From Hyphomicrobiales bacterium (GTDB lineage Bacteria > Pseudomonadota > Alphaproteobacteria > Rhizobiales > Xanthobacteraceae), in the NCBI GenBank assembly GCA_017305535.1, contig JAFKKN010000007.1, positions 1 to 64,000 of the forward strand: a stretch of DNA of 64,000 bases. Direction: 5' to 3'. The notes under the pieces are model-generated. The model was not told the DNA's origin, ran no database searches, and saw only the letters and a list, made by a program, of their open reading frames with translations. Position 1 is the stretch's first letter. Each line of letters starts with the position of its first letter. Made by a program: the position numbers and the translations under genes. Below, piece after piece: positions 47,466 through 55,085 of this stretch.

Positions 47466-48275
47466 TTACTGCGGCAGCACTTCGACCGTGACGGCGTAAT
47501 TGCTGCGTCGCTGGGCGTTCTTGATCTTGCTCTTGTCGTCGCGCACCGAGGCGCTCATCCAGTAGTAACCGGGGCCGGGCCAGGTCACGCTAAAGGTGCC
47601 GGATTCGTCGGTGGTGACCTTGCTGTCGTTCAGCTTGTCACGATAGCGGATTCCGCCCGGAACGATCTCGACGTCGACGCCGCTGGCGGGCTGGCCGTCC
47701 AGCACCAGCCGGAATGATGCCTTCTCGCCGGCCACCAGATTGTTCGGGTGGGTGACCGGAATCATCTCGAGGCCCATGCCGGTCGGCTTCAGCGTTTCAG
47801 TCGAGGGCTTGCCGGAGGTGATGAAAGATTCGATCCGGCCTTGCGTTTCCGAAATCTTCACGTCGATCGCATTCGCCGGGATGGCGGTCGCCAACTGATC
47901 CGCCTTGCCGCGCCAGCGCTTGTTCTGGCCGTCCACTTTGTAGTTCGCGAACACGCCGTGATTGACCACCATCACCTTGTAGGTGCCGGGTTCAGCCAGC
48001 CTCACGTCGAACGTACTGCGGAAGTGGCCCTTGGCGGTATTTTCCGGAGTTACGGCTTTGCCATCGGGACCCATGATCGACAGATTGTCGAGCTGCAAGG
48101 GGTGGTGTTCGAAATAGAACAGGTCGTTGGAGATGGCGGCGTCCACCGTCACCCAGGCGTCGGCCCCGGACAGCACCGTGGCCGATGGTAACAACCATGC
48201 GCGGTGCGCCTGCGCGGGGACGGCAAGCAATGAGACCGAGGCTGCGATCAGCGCGAGCTTGAGATGCTTGGTCAT
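47466..48275 (-). CDS. DUF4198 periplasmic protein (269 aa)
   Basis: The signal peptide KLALIAASVSLLAVPAQA is followed directly by HRAWLLPSATVLSG; an N-terminal His on the mature protein is typical of DUF4198 and could bind metal. The body is beta-rich, with ISNDLFYFEHHPLQLDNL and a C-terminal Ig-like part (TTDESGTFSVTWPGPGYYWM). AAGGA precedes the ATG. DUF4198 proteins occur with metal-uptake and flavinylation genes, but their function is not settled. Downstream apbE follows after four bases. Confidence 0.87.
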   Translation of the reverse strand: MTKHLKLALIAASVSLLAVPAQAHRAWLLPSATVLSGADAWVTVDAAISNDLFYFEHHPLQLDNLSIMGPDGKAVTPENTAKGHFRSTFDVRLAEPGTYKVMVVNHGVFANYKVDGQNKRWRGKADQLATAIPANAIDVKISETQGRIESFITSGKPSTETLKPTGMGLEMIPVTHPNNLVAGEKASFRLVLDGQPASGVDVEIVPGGIRYRDKLNDSKVTTDESGTFSVTWPGPGYYWMSASVRDDKSKIKNAQRRSNYAVTVEVLPQ

Positions 48276-48333
48276 GGCGATGTCCTTTCCATGGGCCGCC
48301 GGTGCGGATGACGGTGCGATTGATTCAATAGGT

Positions 48334-48846
48334 CTAAGGCGTCAGTTTCAACGCCACCGTGCCGAGTTCGCTTTCGCCCTTGGCCTGCGCGGAGGCGGGT
48401 GCTTTCGGCGGCCATTCGAACGGCACGCGCAGCAACTCGCGGCCGCCGACTTCGCGCGCCGCCTCGATCACGAGCTGATAATTTCCCGGCGTCAGGCCGT
48501 TGAGCGGCTTGGCCGCGGCGTCAAACGTCAACTGATGCGTCCCGGGTGCACGGGTCGGGCTGCTCAGGCCATCGGCGGGCATGGTCAATTCGCGGCCGGT
48601 GCGGCGCCACCACTGCCGCATGTCCTTCAGCCACTTGGTGCCTTCGTTGTCCTTGTGCTTGACGTCGTACCACACCGCCAGATTGGTGATCTTGCTTCCG
48701 TCGGCGCTCTCGACCCATATCGCCACGTAGGGCTTGTGATATTCAGCGACGTTGAGTTGCGGAATGTCGACGCTGATAGTCGCTTCGGCGGCGAGCGATG
48801 AGCCGGCAGCGAGGGTCGAGAGTGCGGCGGAAATCAGGAGGCGCAT
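48334..48846 (-). CDS. DUF2271 periplasmic protein, putative flavinylated carrier (170 aa)
   Basis: The signal peptide MRLLISAALSTLAAGSSLAA is followed by an Ig-like domain with PYVAIWVESADG, NLAVWYDVKHKDNEGTKWL and MRQWWRRTG. In DUF2271 proteins a D-x-x-T/S-G-A-T motif usually receives FMN from ApbE. Here the matching place reads DGLSSPTR (residues 92-99), with SP instead of GA but Thr98 kept. The location between PepSY and apbE supports a redox-carrier role. Flavinylation is inferred, and the altered motif makes it worth testing. Confidence 0.85.
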   Translation of the reverse strand: MRLLISAALSTLAAGSSLAAEATISVDIPQLNVAEYHKPYVAIWVESADGSKITNLAVWYDVKHKDNEGTKWLKDMRQWWRRTGRELTMPADGLSSPTRAPGTHQLTFDAAAKPLNGLTPGNYQLVIEAAREVGGRELLRVPFEWPPKAPASAQAKGESELGTVALKLTP

Positions 48847-48855
48847 TGCATACCT

Positions 48856-49497
48856 TTAGCGGTGAATGAACAGGACGACGAGCAACGCCGGAATCACCAG
48901 CCCCATGCTGACGACGGGCCATGTCGCGCGGCGACGGTTGGCGTGGAGATACAGCAGCAGCAAACCGGTCAGGCAGAAGATGACGGCGACGGCCGCGAAC
49001 AGGTCGATGAACCAGCTCCATGCCTTGCCGGTATGACGGCCCTTGTGCAGGTCGTTGAGGTAGGCGATCCAGCCGCGATCGGTGACTTCATACGACATCG
49101 CACCGCTGTCGCGCTCGACGCTAAGCCACGCATCGCCGCCGGGACGCGGCAACGCGACGTAGACTTCCTTCGGGGACCATTCGGTATCGCGTTCGGCGGT
49201 GTTGACGCCGATCTCGCTGCGCAGCCATGCGCGGACGCTTGCCGGCAACGCGGCCTTGGCGGCCGGCGGCTCGGCTTTCAGATCCGCGATCAGCGGCTGC
49301 GGCAACTGTCCCTCGCGCATCACAACCGTCGGTTTCGACTCGATCTGTCCGGCATGGTTCAGTGTGATTCCGGTGAGGGCGAACAGCACCATGCCAACCA
49401 GACAAAGGCCCGAACTGATCCAGTGCCACTGGTAAAGCTGGCTGATGAAAAAAGCGCGGCGCTTCTTTCGCTGCCAGAGTTCGTCGCCGTCGACCAT
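48856..49497 (-). CDS. PepSY-associated transmembrane protein (213 aa)
   Basis: A first membrane helix in the WHWISSGLCLVGMVLFALTG region after an Arg/Lys-rich start, a periplasmic part with LPRPGGDAWLSVERDSGAMS, WIAYLNDLHKGRHTGKAWSW (His residues near the membrane that could bind heme), and two C-terminal helices (FIDLFAAVAVIFCLTGLLLL and VVSMGLVIPALLVVLFI). This is the compact PepSY_TM form, linked to transmembrane electron transfer to periplasmic flavoproteins. It leads the leftward cassette. ATG at 49497, with TTG just before. Confidence 0.85.
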   Translation of the reverse strand: MVDGDELWQRKKRRAFFISQLYQWHWISSGLCLVGMVLFALTGITLNHAGQIESKPTVVMREGQLPQPLIADLKAEPPAAKAALPASVRAWLRSEIGVNTAERDTEWSPKEVYVALPRPGGDAWLSVERDSGAMSYEVTDRGWIAYLNDLHKGRHTGKAWSWFIDLFAAVAVIFCLTGLLLLYLHANRRRATWPVVSMGLVIPALLVVLFIHR

Positions 49498-49624
49498 CAA
49501 TCAATCCGAAACGCCAGCTTGTCGGCGGTCTAGCCAACTCTCGCAAAGCAAAGGGTTTTGACCGGCACTTACCGACCTGCACGATCTGTTTAGCGAAGCC
49601 GACTTCGGTTTTCTACAGCAGCGG

Positions 49625-49641
49625 ATTAGGTTCGTTCTAAA
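49625..49641. promoter_or_regulatory. Irr-box (ICE)-like site upstream of the PepSY cassette
   Basis: ATTAGGTTCGTTCTAAA has one perfect half site (TTCTAAA) and a weaker partner at the spacing of the rhizobial iron control element. It lies in the 304-base region shared with the divergent DUF3095 gene. Nothing else was recognised in that region. It is similar in shape, including the TCG centre, to the site before the siderophore receptor. Confidence 0.4.
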
Positions 49642-49801
49642 TCGAGCCGTCGCACCCGGCGCGATGGCTACGGGCAGGTTCCGCGGCGATTGGACATTGA
49701 TATCAGTTGGGGACGTTCGAGCCGCGGAAAGGCATGGGTTTTTGGTGCGGCGACCGTCGCCGGGATTGAATGATGGCATCCCAGGGCTAACATCATCCGT
49801 C

Positions 49802-50956
49802 ATGGTGGAAACGATTCAGCCTTCGGATTTCTATGCGGCTATTCCGGTCTTCCGCCGCTTCGGCCGGTTGATGGACCCGGCGCTCTATGCGCCGCTTCCG
49901 AACGATTGGCTGGTTGGGGTCGCCGACATTGTCGAATCCACCAAGGCGATCGCCGAGCAGCGCTACAAGGCTGTCAACATGGCGGGCGCCGCGGTGATCG
50001 CCGCCGTGACCAACGCGCTGGCGGGACGGGATTTCCCGTTCGTTTTCGGCGGCGATGGCGCCAGTTTCGCAGTCGCATCCGGGGATGCCGATCTGGCGCG
50101 AGAAGCGCTGGCCGCGACCGCGACATGGGTGCGCGACGAACTGGGTCTGGTGATGCGGGTCGCGTTGGTGCCGGTCGATCGCGTTCGCGCGGCGGGGCGC
50201 GATGTCCGGGTGGCGAGGTTCGGCCCGTCGCCGCATGTCGCCTACGCGATGTTCTCCGGCGGTGGTCTGGGGTGGGCTGAGGCGGCGATGAAGCGCGGTG
50301 AGTTTGCTGTTGTGCCTGCGCTGTCCGGCACCCAGCCTGACCTTAGCGGCCTGTCATGCCGGTTCTCGGAGATTCCGGCGGTGCGTGGCGTGATCCTGTC
50401 GGTGCTGATCGTTCCGGGGCGGGACGCAGATCCCGCGGCGTTCCGCAAGCTGATCGAAGAGGTCGTCACGCTGGCTGAGCGCAGCCCTGATGCGGGCCGG
50501 CCCGTGCCGGCCGAAGGCCCGGCGTTACGCTGGCCGTCCGCCGGGCTCGACTACGAAGCGCGCGCCCGTCGCGGTGGTCCGCTGCCGCTCCGGCGTACTG
50601 TCGTATTGATACGGACGCTTTGGAGTTATCTCATCTTGCGTTTTGGAATCCGCGTCGGCGGTTTCGTGCCGCGCGTCTATATCGGGCAGGCCGTCGCCAA
50701 CAGCGACTTCCGCAAGTTCGACGATGGGCTGAGAATGGTGCTCGATTGCTCGCCCGAACTCGCCGACGCGCTCGAACAGCGGCTCGCGGCGGCCGCCGCC
50801 ATGGGAGATGCTCGTTATGGATTGCATCGTCAGGATGCGGCGATGATGACGTGCTTTACGCCGTCCGCGCTGCGCGCGGATCATCTCCATTTCATCGACG
50901 GGGCGCGTGGCGGCTATGCGGTGGCCGCCACCGCCCTGAAGGCGTCGCTTGGATGA
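49802..50956 (+). CDS. DUF3095 protein, nucleotidyl-cyclase-like (384 aa)
   Basis: The N-terminal domain holds WLVGVADIVESTKAIAEQRY and FVFGGDGASFAV, two acidic metal-site motifs spaced as in class III nucleotidyl cyclase/GGDEF folds, which is how the DUF3095 family is usually described. The second half (SYLILRFGIRVGGFVPRVYI, ADALEQRLAAAAAMG) has no known function. The start is ATG at 49802; an in-frame upstream extension lacks support. It is divergent from the PepSY cassette. Product and signal are unknown. Confidence 0.85.
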   Translation: MVETIQPSDFYAAIPVFRRFGRLMDPALYAPLPNDWLVGVADIVESTKAIAEQRYKAVNMAGAAVIAAVTNALAGRDFPFVFGGDGASFAVASGDADLAREALAATATWVRDELGLVMRVALVPVDRVRAAGRDVRVARFGPSPHVAYAMFSGGGLGWAEAAMKRGEFAVVPALSGTQPDLSGLSCRFSEIPAVRGVILSVLIVPGRDADPAAFRKLIEEVVTLAERSPDAGRPVPAEGPALRWPSAGLDYEARARRGGPLPLRRTVVLIRTLWSYLILRFGIRVGGFVPRVYIGQAVANSDFRKFDDGLRMVLDCSPELADALEQRLAAAAAMGDARYGLHRQDAAMMTCFTPSALRADHLHFIDGARGGYAVAATALKASLG

Positions 50957-50988
50957 TTGGTTCGTGCGCGATCGGGAGGAGGTCGCGA

Positions 50989-51432
50989 TCAGCGTTTTGC
51001 GCGCGTCCAGTTTTCACCGCCGCACAGTCCGCCGACGCAACCGTTCACGCGCAGACTGTTCTGCCCCATCATCGCGATGTCGCTGTCATAAGTGCCGCCA
51101 TCGTCGGCGTTGTAGATGCGCCCGGCCCAACGCGATGTGCCTGAAGGCTGCATTCCGCTGAACAACGGAAGCCCTATCATCGGCCTGCGTCGAAGTGACG
51201 GATTCGGGTTTTTGTCGTCGACCGCTGGCCTGCCGGTGTTCGGATCGGTCGCATCGCGCAGCCAGACCACGACGCCGCAAATGCCCGTGCCGCAACGGCT
51301 GACCTGGACCCTGGCATCACCGGCTTGCGTGAGCCAAGTGCCGGTGGGGTCTCCTGATTCCTGGGCGGATGCGCTGAATGATGGGTTCAACATGATTAAA
51401 ATCATGACAATCAGGCCGAATCGCAATGTCAT
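50989..51432 (-). CDS. DUF2147 secreted protein (147 aa)
   Basis: The signal peptide MTLRFGLIVMILIMLNPSFS ends near ASAQ. The mature domain begins PTGTWLTQAGDARVQVSRCG and contains GICGVVVWLRDATDPNTG and GRIYNADDGGTYDSDIAM, the lipocalin-like DUF2147 pattern, with paired Cys (CGTGIC, GCVGGLCGG). GGAGGA at ideal distance fixes the ATG at 51432, rather than the in-frame ATG at 51456. Function unknown; it acts in the periplasm. Confidence 0.9.
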   Translation of the reverse strand: MTLRFGLIVMILIMLNPSFSASAQESGDPTGTWLTQAGDARVQVSRCGTGICGVVVWLRDATDPNTGRPAVDDKNPNPSLRRRPMIGLPLFSGMQPSGTSRWAGRIYNADDGGTYDSDIAMMGQNSLRVNGCVGGLCGGENWTRAKR

Positions 51433-51621
51433 CAGAGTCCTCCAGATCGATCCCATGTTGCATAACAAAAGGGCAAACTTGTGCAATGACGATCGAACCC
51501 CGGTGTGAATATCGGATCGTGGTAAAAAAATAAACCGAGGCCGGACGGTCGGATCGTTTCGCCGCGATTGCAGGTCACGCAACGTTGTTTCCGGATGTCC
51601 AGTGCGATGTGCGACGTGCTT

Positions 51622-53001
51622 CTATTTGCCCCAGCGGGTGAAATAGACGACCACACCGGTCGCGATGCCGAAGACGAACATCGCGGTGGCGACCAGTGCG
51701 AACAGCGTCGATGCAGGCGCGTGGATCGTGGCTAGCCACCAGCCACCTCCGGCGACGATCAGAAGACGCAGCGTCGAAGCGAGCACCGGTCCCGCGACGC
51801 GCGCGGCACCTTGCGATGCGAAGTACATCGCGATGCCGAAGCCGAAAAAGCCGAAGCCCGGCCCCGCCCAGGCAAAATAAGTCGCGGCGGCCGTGGCGAC
51901 ATCTGTGTCGGCGGTGAACAACGAAATCCAAAGCGACGGCCAGATTGCGACGACGATCCCGATCAGTCCCACCGTAAGGCCAGCGGCGTATCCCGATGTC
52001 CAGGCGATGCGGCGGGCGCGCGCGACGAGGCCGGCGCCGATCGCCATGCCGACCATCGGGGTTGATGCCACGCCGAATGCGAAGGCAACCGGGATCAGCA
52101 GGAATTCCAAACGCGCGCCGATGCCGTAGCCGGCGAGCGCGGCAACGCCGAAACCGGTGACGATCTTGGTGAAGACCACGATGGTGAGCACCGTTTGTAC
52201 CGGTGACAGACACGAGACCGCGCCGACCTTCAGGATGTCGGCGAACATGTTCCTCTGAAGCGCGAAGGTTGAGAGATTCAATGTCAGTCGGCTGCGGCCG
52301 CTGGCGAGATACCATGCGAAGAAGCTCGTGCCGATCGCATAGGCGATCAACTGCCCGGTAGCGACGCCGATCATGCCAAATCGCGGCATGCCGCCGAGGC
52401 CCAATCCCAACGTTCCGCCGCAGATCACCTGCAAGACCGCGACGACGAGAAGCGTCATCGACGGCACACGCATGTTGCCGGTGCCGCGCAGGATCGATGC
52501 CAATGTGTTCACCAGCCAGATCAGGATCGCGCCGGAGAACAGCACGGTGGCATATCCGGTTGCCTCGGTAAGGACCGTGCCGTCGCCGCCGAGCAATGCG
52601 AACAGTTGACGGCCGAACAGCAGCATCATCAGGGTAAAGAAAACGCCGCCAAGAATGCCGATTGTTGCCGCGTGCCAGGCGAGGGCGTTGGCGCGGTCCA
52701 CGTTATTAGCGCCGAGCGCGCGGCTGATCGCGGAGGAGACACTGCCGCCGATAGCCCCGGCGGATGTGGTCTGCATCAGCATCGTGAACGGAAAGGCCAG
52801 CGCGATAGCCGCCAGCGGTACGATCCCGAGCCGGCCGATGTAGGCGGTTTCCGCAACCGCCACCAGTGTGCTGCCGAGCATCGCGACGACATTCGGCAGC
52901 GCCAGCCGCAGCAGCGTCGGCAGGATCGGCGATGTCAGCAGCGGGTTGGCGGCGGCGACGGGCTGCGGGCGCACAGGAGCGTTCATCGGGGTGAGATCCA
53001 T
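51622..53001 (-). CDS. MATE family efflux transporter (459 aa)
   Basis: About twelve hydrophobic segments in two similar halves. The start reads LPTLLRLALPNVVAMLGSTL then AVAETAYIGRLG, the usual MATE opening, and TSAGAIGGSVSSAISRALGA and FGVASTPMVGMAIGAGLVAR follow in corresponding places of the two halves. MATE pumps expel cationic compounds using Na+ or H+ gradients. The substrate is unknown. Start uncertain between ATG 53001, ATG 52986 and TTG 53034. Confidence 0.9.
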   Translation of the reverse strand: MDLTPMNAPVRPQPVAAANPLLTSPILPTLLRLALPNVVAMLGSTLVAVAETAYIGRLGIVPLAAIALAFPFTMLMQTTSAGAIGGSVSSAISRALGANNVDRANALAWHAATIGILGGVFFTLMMLLFGRQLFALLGGDGTVLTEATGYATVLFSGAILIWLVNTLASILRGTGNMRVPSMTLLVVAVLQVICGGTLGLGLGGMPRFGMIGVATGQLIAYAIGTSFFAWYLASGRSRLTLNLSTFALQRNMFADILKVGAVSCLSPVQTVLTIVVFTKIVTGFGVAALAGYGIGARLEFLLIPVAFAFGVASTPMVGMAIGAGLVARARRIAWTSGYAAGLTVGLIGIVVAIWPSLWISLFTADTDVATAAATYFAWAGPGFGFFGFGIAMYFASQGAARVAGPVLASTLRLLIVAGGGWWLATIHAPASTLFALVATAMFVFGIATGVVVYFTRWGK

Positions 53002-53106
53002 CGCCGGAGTGAGCCACCCGACCGCCCCAAACAAACCGAAGGTCAGGTATATATTATAGGCGACATATCATGGCGGTTTGAAATCCGCTCTGCCGACAAT
53101 GCATGG

Positions 53107-53634
53107 TCACCATGGCAATCCGCATAAATCGATGATGCCGCCGCCTGCGCCGCGCTTGATGTCGAAAGTGAAGGGCGCCATGTCATCGAACTGCACACGG
53201 CCGCCGGGCTGCTCGCACCAGACCTCGCCGATAAACCGTTGCCAGCCGCGGGCTTCATAAAATGCGATATTGTGCGGCTCACAGAAAAGCACTGCGAACT
53301 GGACGTCCTCGCGGTCGCGTAAGGTCTGGATGGCCGCATTGAGCGCGACGCTGGCATAGCCGCGACGGCGGTGATCGGGATGGGTGGCAACGCCACCGAT
53401 CCCGCCGATATTCATCCTGCGGTTGTTCCACATCGCCATGCGGGTGTAGATGCCGACATGACAGGCCAGTTCACCGTCTGCGGTTTCAACCAGCACTCGC
53501 AGATCGGCATTTGCCCACCGGATGTGCCCCCACGATTGTTGTTCGATTGTCGCCTTCGGCCAGACAAGGTCGAGTAGCGGCCGGGCGGTCGGCCATGATG
53601 CGTCTCCATTCAGGATGTCGATCTCGATGCTCAT
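53107..53634 (-). CDS. GNAT family N-acetyltransferase (175 aa)
   Basis: GNAT fold with the acetyl-CoA-binding motif GVATHPDHRRRGYASVALNA and the preceding strand MNIGGIGGV. Later FAVLFCEPHNIAFYEARGW carries the usual Asn/Tyr end of the fold. The layout, an acidic N-terminus (WGHIRWANADLRVLVE) and a beta-rich C-terminal extension, resembles aminoglycoside 2'-N-acetyltransferase-like proteins, but the substrate is not determinable. Adjacent to MATE and MFS transporters. Confidence 0.88.
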   Translation of the reverse strand: MSIEIDILNGDASWPTARPLLDLVWPKATIEQQSWGHIRWANADLRVLVETADGELACHVGIYTRMAMWNNRRMNIGGIGGVATHPDHRRRGYASVALNAAIQTLRDREDVQFAVLFCEPHNIAFYEARGWQRFIGEVWCEQPGGRVQFDDMAPFTFDIKRGAGGGIIDLCGLPW

Positions 53635-53746
53635 GTCGTCGGGCTCCTGTCCCGCGTCTGCCGCATTCCGTCATGCTTGGCGGTGCGTAGCAAATTTTGG
53701 CTTTCAATGTCAGGATGTTGGAAAGTTATATCCGAAAGGTCGGTCG

Positions 53747-54988
53747 ATGGGCGCAGGACAGCTCACAACATTCCAGCGCTGGTCGATTCTCGCCGGTGCC
53801 GCCGTGCTGCTGAGCCTTGCCATGGGCATGCGCCAGAGTTTTGGCCTGTTTCAGCCTTCGATCATCCGTGACGTTGGTATCACGGTGGCGGATTTCTCGC
53901 TGGCAACGGCGTTACAGAACGTCGTCTGGGGCGTGACGCAACCGGTGGTCGGCATGCTGGCTGATCGTTACGGATCGCGATACGTCATGCTCGGCGGTGT
54001 GCTGGTCTATGCCGTTGGACTGGTGATCATGATGTTCACGACGTCGGCGTTGATGTTCATCATCGGTGCGGGCTTTTGCGTTGGTCTGGCGCTGTCCTGC
54101 ACGGCTTCGAGCATCACGATGGCGGTGACTTCCCGCGTGGTGGTCCCCGCCCAGCGCAGCGTGGCGATGGGCGCCGTTTCAGCTGCCGGGTCGCTCGGTC
54201 TGGTCATTGCCTCGCCGCTGGCGCAGACGCTGATCTCGACGGCCGGCTGGCAGATGGCGCTGGTCGGTTTTATCGGCCTCGCGGCCGTGATGTTGCCGGC
54301 GGCGCTTTTCGCCGGTCGCAGCGATGCGGTCGAAATCGACAAATCAGACGATACCGGACAGCGCGTCAGCGCCGTGGTGCAATCGGCCCTCGGCCATTCC
54401 GGATTCATGGTGATGTCGATCGCGTTCTTTGTCTGCGGCCTGCAACTGGTGTTTCTCACCACGCATTTGCCGAACTATCTCGAAATCTGCGGGCTTGATG
54501 CGTCGCTGAGCGCCGAGGCGCTGGCGATGATCGGGCTGTTCAACGTTATCGGCTCTTATGCGTTCGGCTGGCTTGGTGGCCGCTATCCCAAGCAAATATT
54601 GCTTGGCGGCATCTATATCGCCCGCTCGCTGGCGATCGCGATCTATTTTGCTCTGCCAGCGACGCCGGCATCGACGCTGATCTTCGCGGCCGTCATGGGC
54701 GCTCTGTGGTTGGGCGTGGTGCCGCTGGTCAACGGGCTGGTGTCGCAACTCTTCGGCCTGCGCTTCATGACCACGCTGACTGGCATCGCCTTCCTCAGTC
54801 ATCAAGCGGGTTCGTTCCTGGGCGCATGGGGCGGCGGCATGATCTACGACCACCTCGGCAGCTACGACATGGCGTGGCGTGCGGCGGTGGTGATCGGGCT
54901 CGTTGCCGGCGCGTTCCAGATGCTGATGAACGTGCGGCCCCCGGCGGCACGGCCCTCGCTCGATACCGCAGTACCGCGCGCGGCTTGA
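53747..54988 (+). CDS. Major facilitator superfamily transporter (413 aa)
   Basis: Twelve hydrophobic segments, beginning RWSILAGAAVLLSLAMGMRQ and with the MFS loop motif GMLADRYGSRYVMLGG between helices 2 and 3. The equivalent second-half loop is GWLGGRYPKQILLGG. The segment MGMRQSFGLFQPSIIRDVGI places it near the oxalate/formate antiporter-like or MCT-like group. GAAAGG supports the ATG at 53747. The substrate is unknown. Confidence 0.9.
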   Translation: MGAGQLTTFQRWSILAGAAVLLSLAMGMRQSFGLFQPSIIRDVGITVADFSLATALQNVVWGVTQPVVGMLADRYGSRYVMLGGVLVYAVGLVIMMFTTSALMFIIGAGFCVGLALSCTASSITMAVTSRVVVPAQRSVAMGAVSAAGSLGLVIASPLAQTLISTAGWQMALVGFIGLAAVMLPAALFAGRSDAVEIDKSDDTGQRVSAVVQSALGHSGFMVMSIAFFVCGLQLVFLTTHLPNYLEICGLDASLSAEALAMIGLFNVIGSYAFGWLGGRYPKQILLGGIYIARSLAIAIYFALPATPASTLIFAAVMGALWLGVVPLVNGLVSQLFGLRFMTTLTGIAFLSHQAGSFLGAWGGGMIYDHLGSYDMAWRAAVVIGLVAGAFQMLMNVRPPAARPSLDTAVPRAA

Positions 54989-55038
54989 GGCCCGCAGCAT
55001 ACGCTGTCGCCGATTCTGCTCTAACAACAGCATTCGAG

Positions 55039-55062
55039 GCGAATCCCCCGAAGGGGATTCGC
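55039..55062 (+). terminator. Hairpin between MFS and caspase-like genes
   Basis: GCGAATCCCC (55039-55048) pairs perfectly with GGGGATTCGC (55053-55062) around a four-base loop. No T run follows. It lies about 50 bases after the MFS stop and just upstream of the caspase-like gene, so it may end the former or be a small repeat. Confidence 0.4.
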
Positions 55063-55085
55063 TTGTGGTCGGGTCGGTTAATGTT

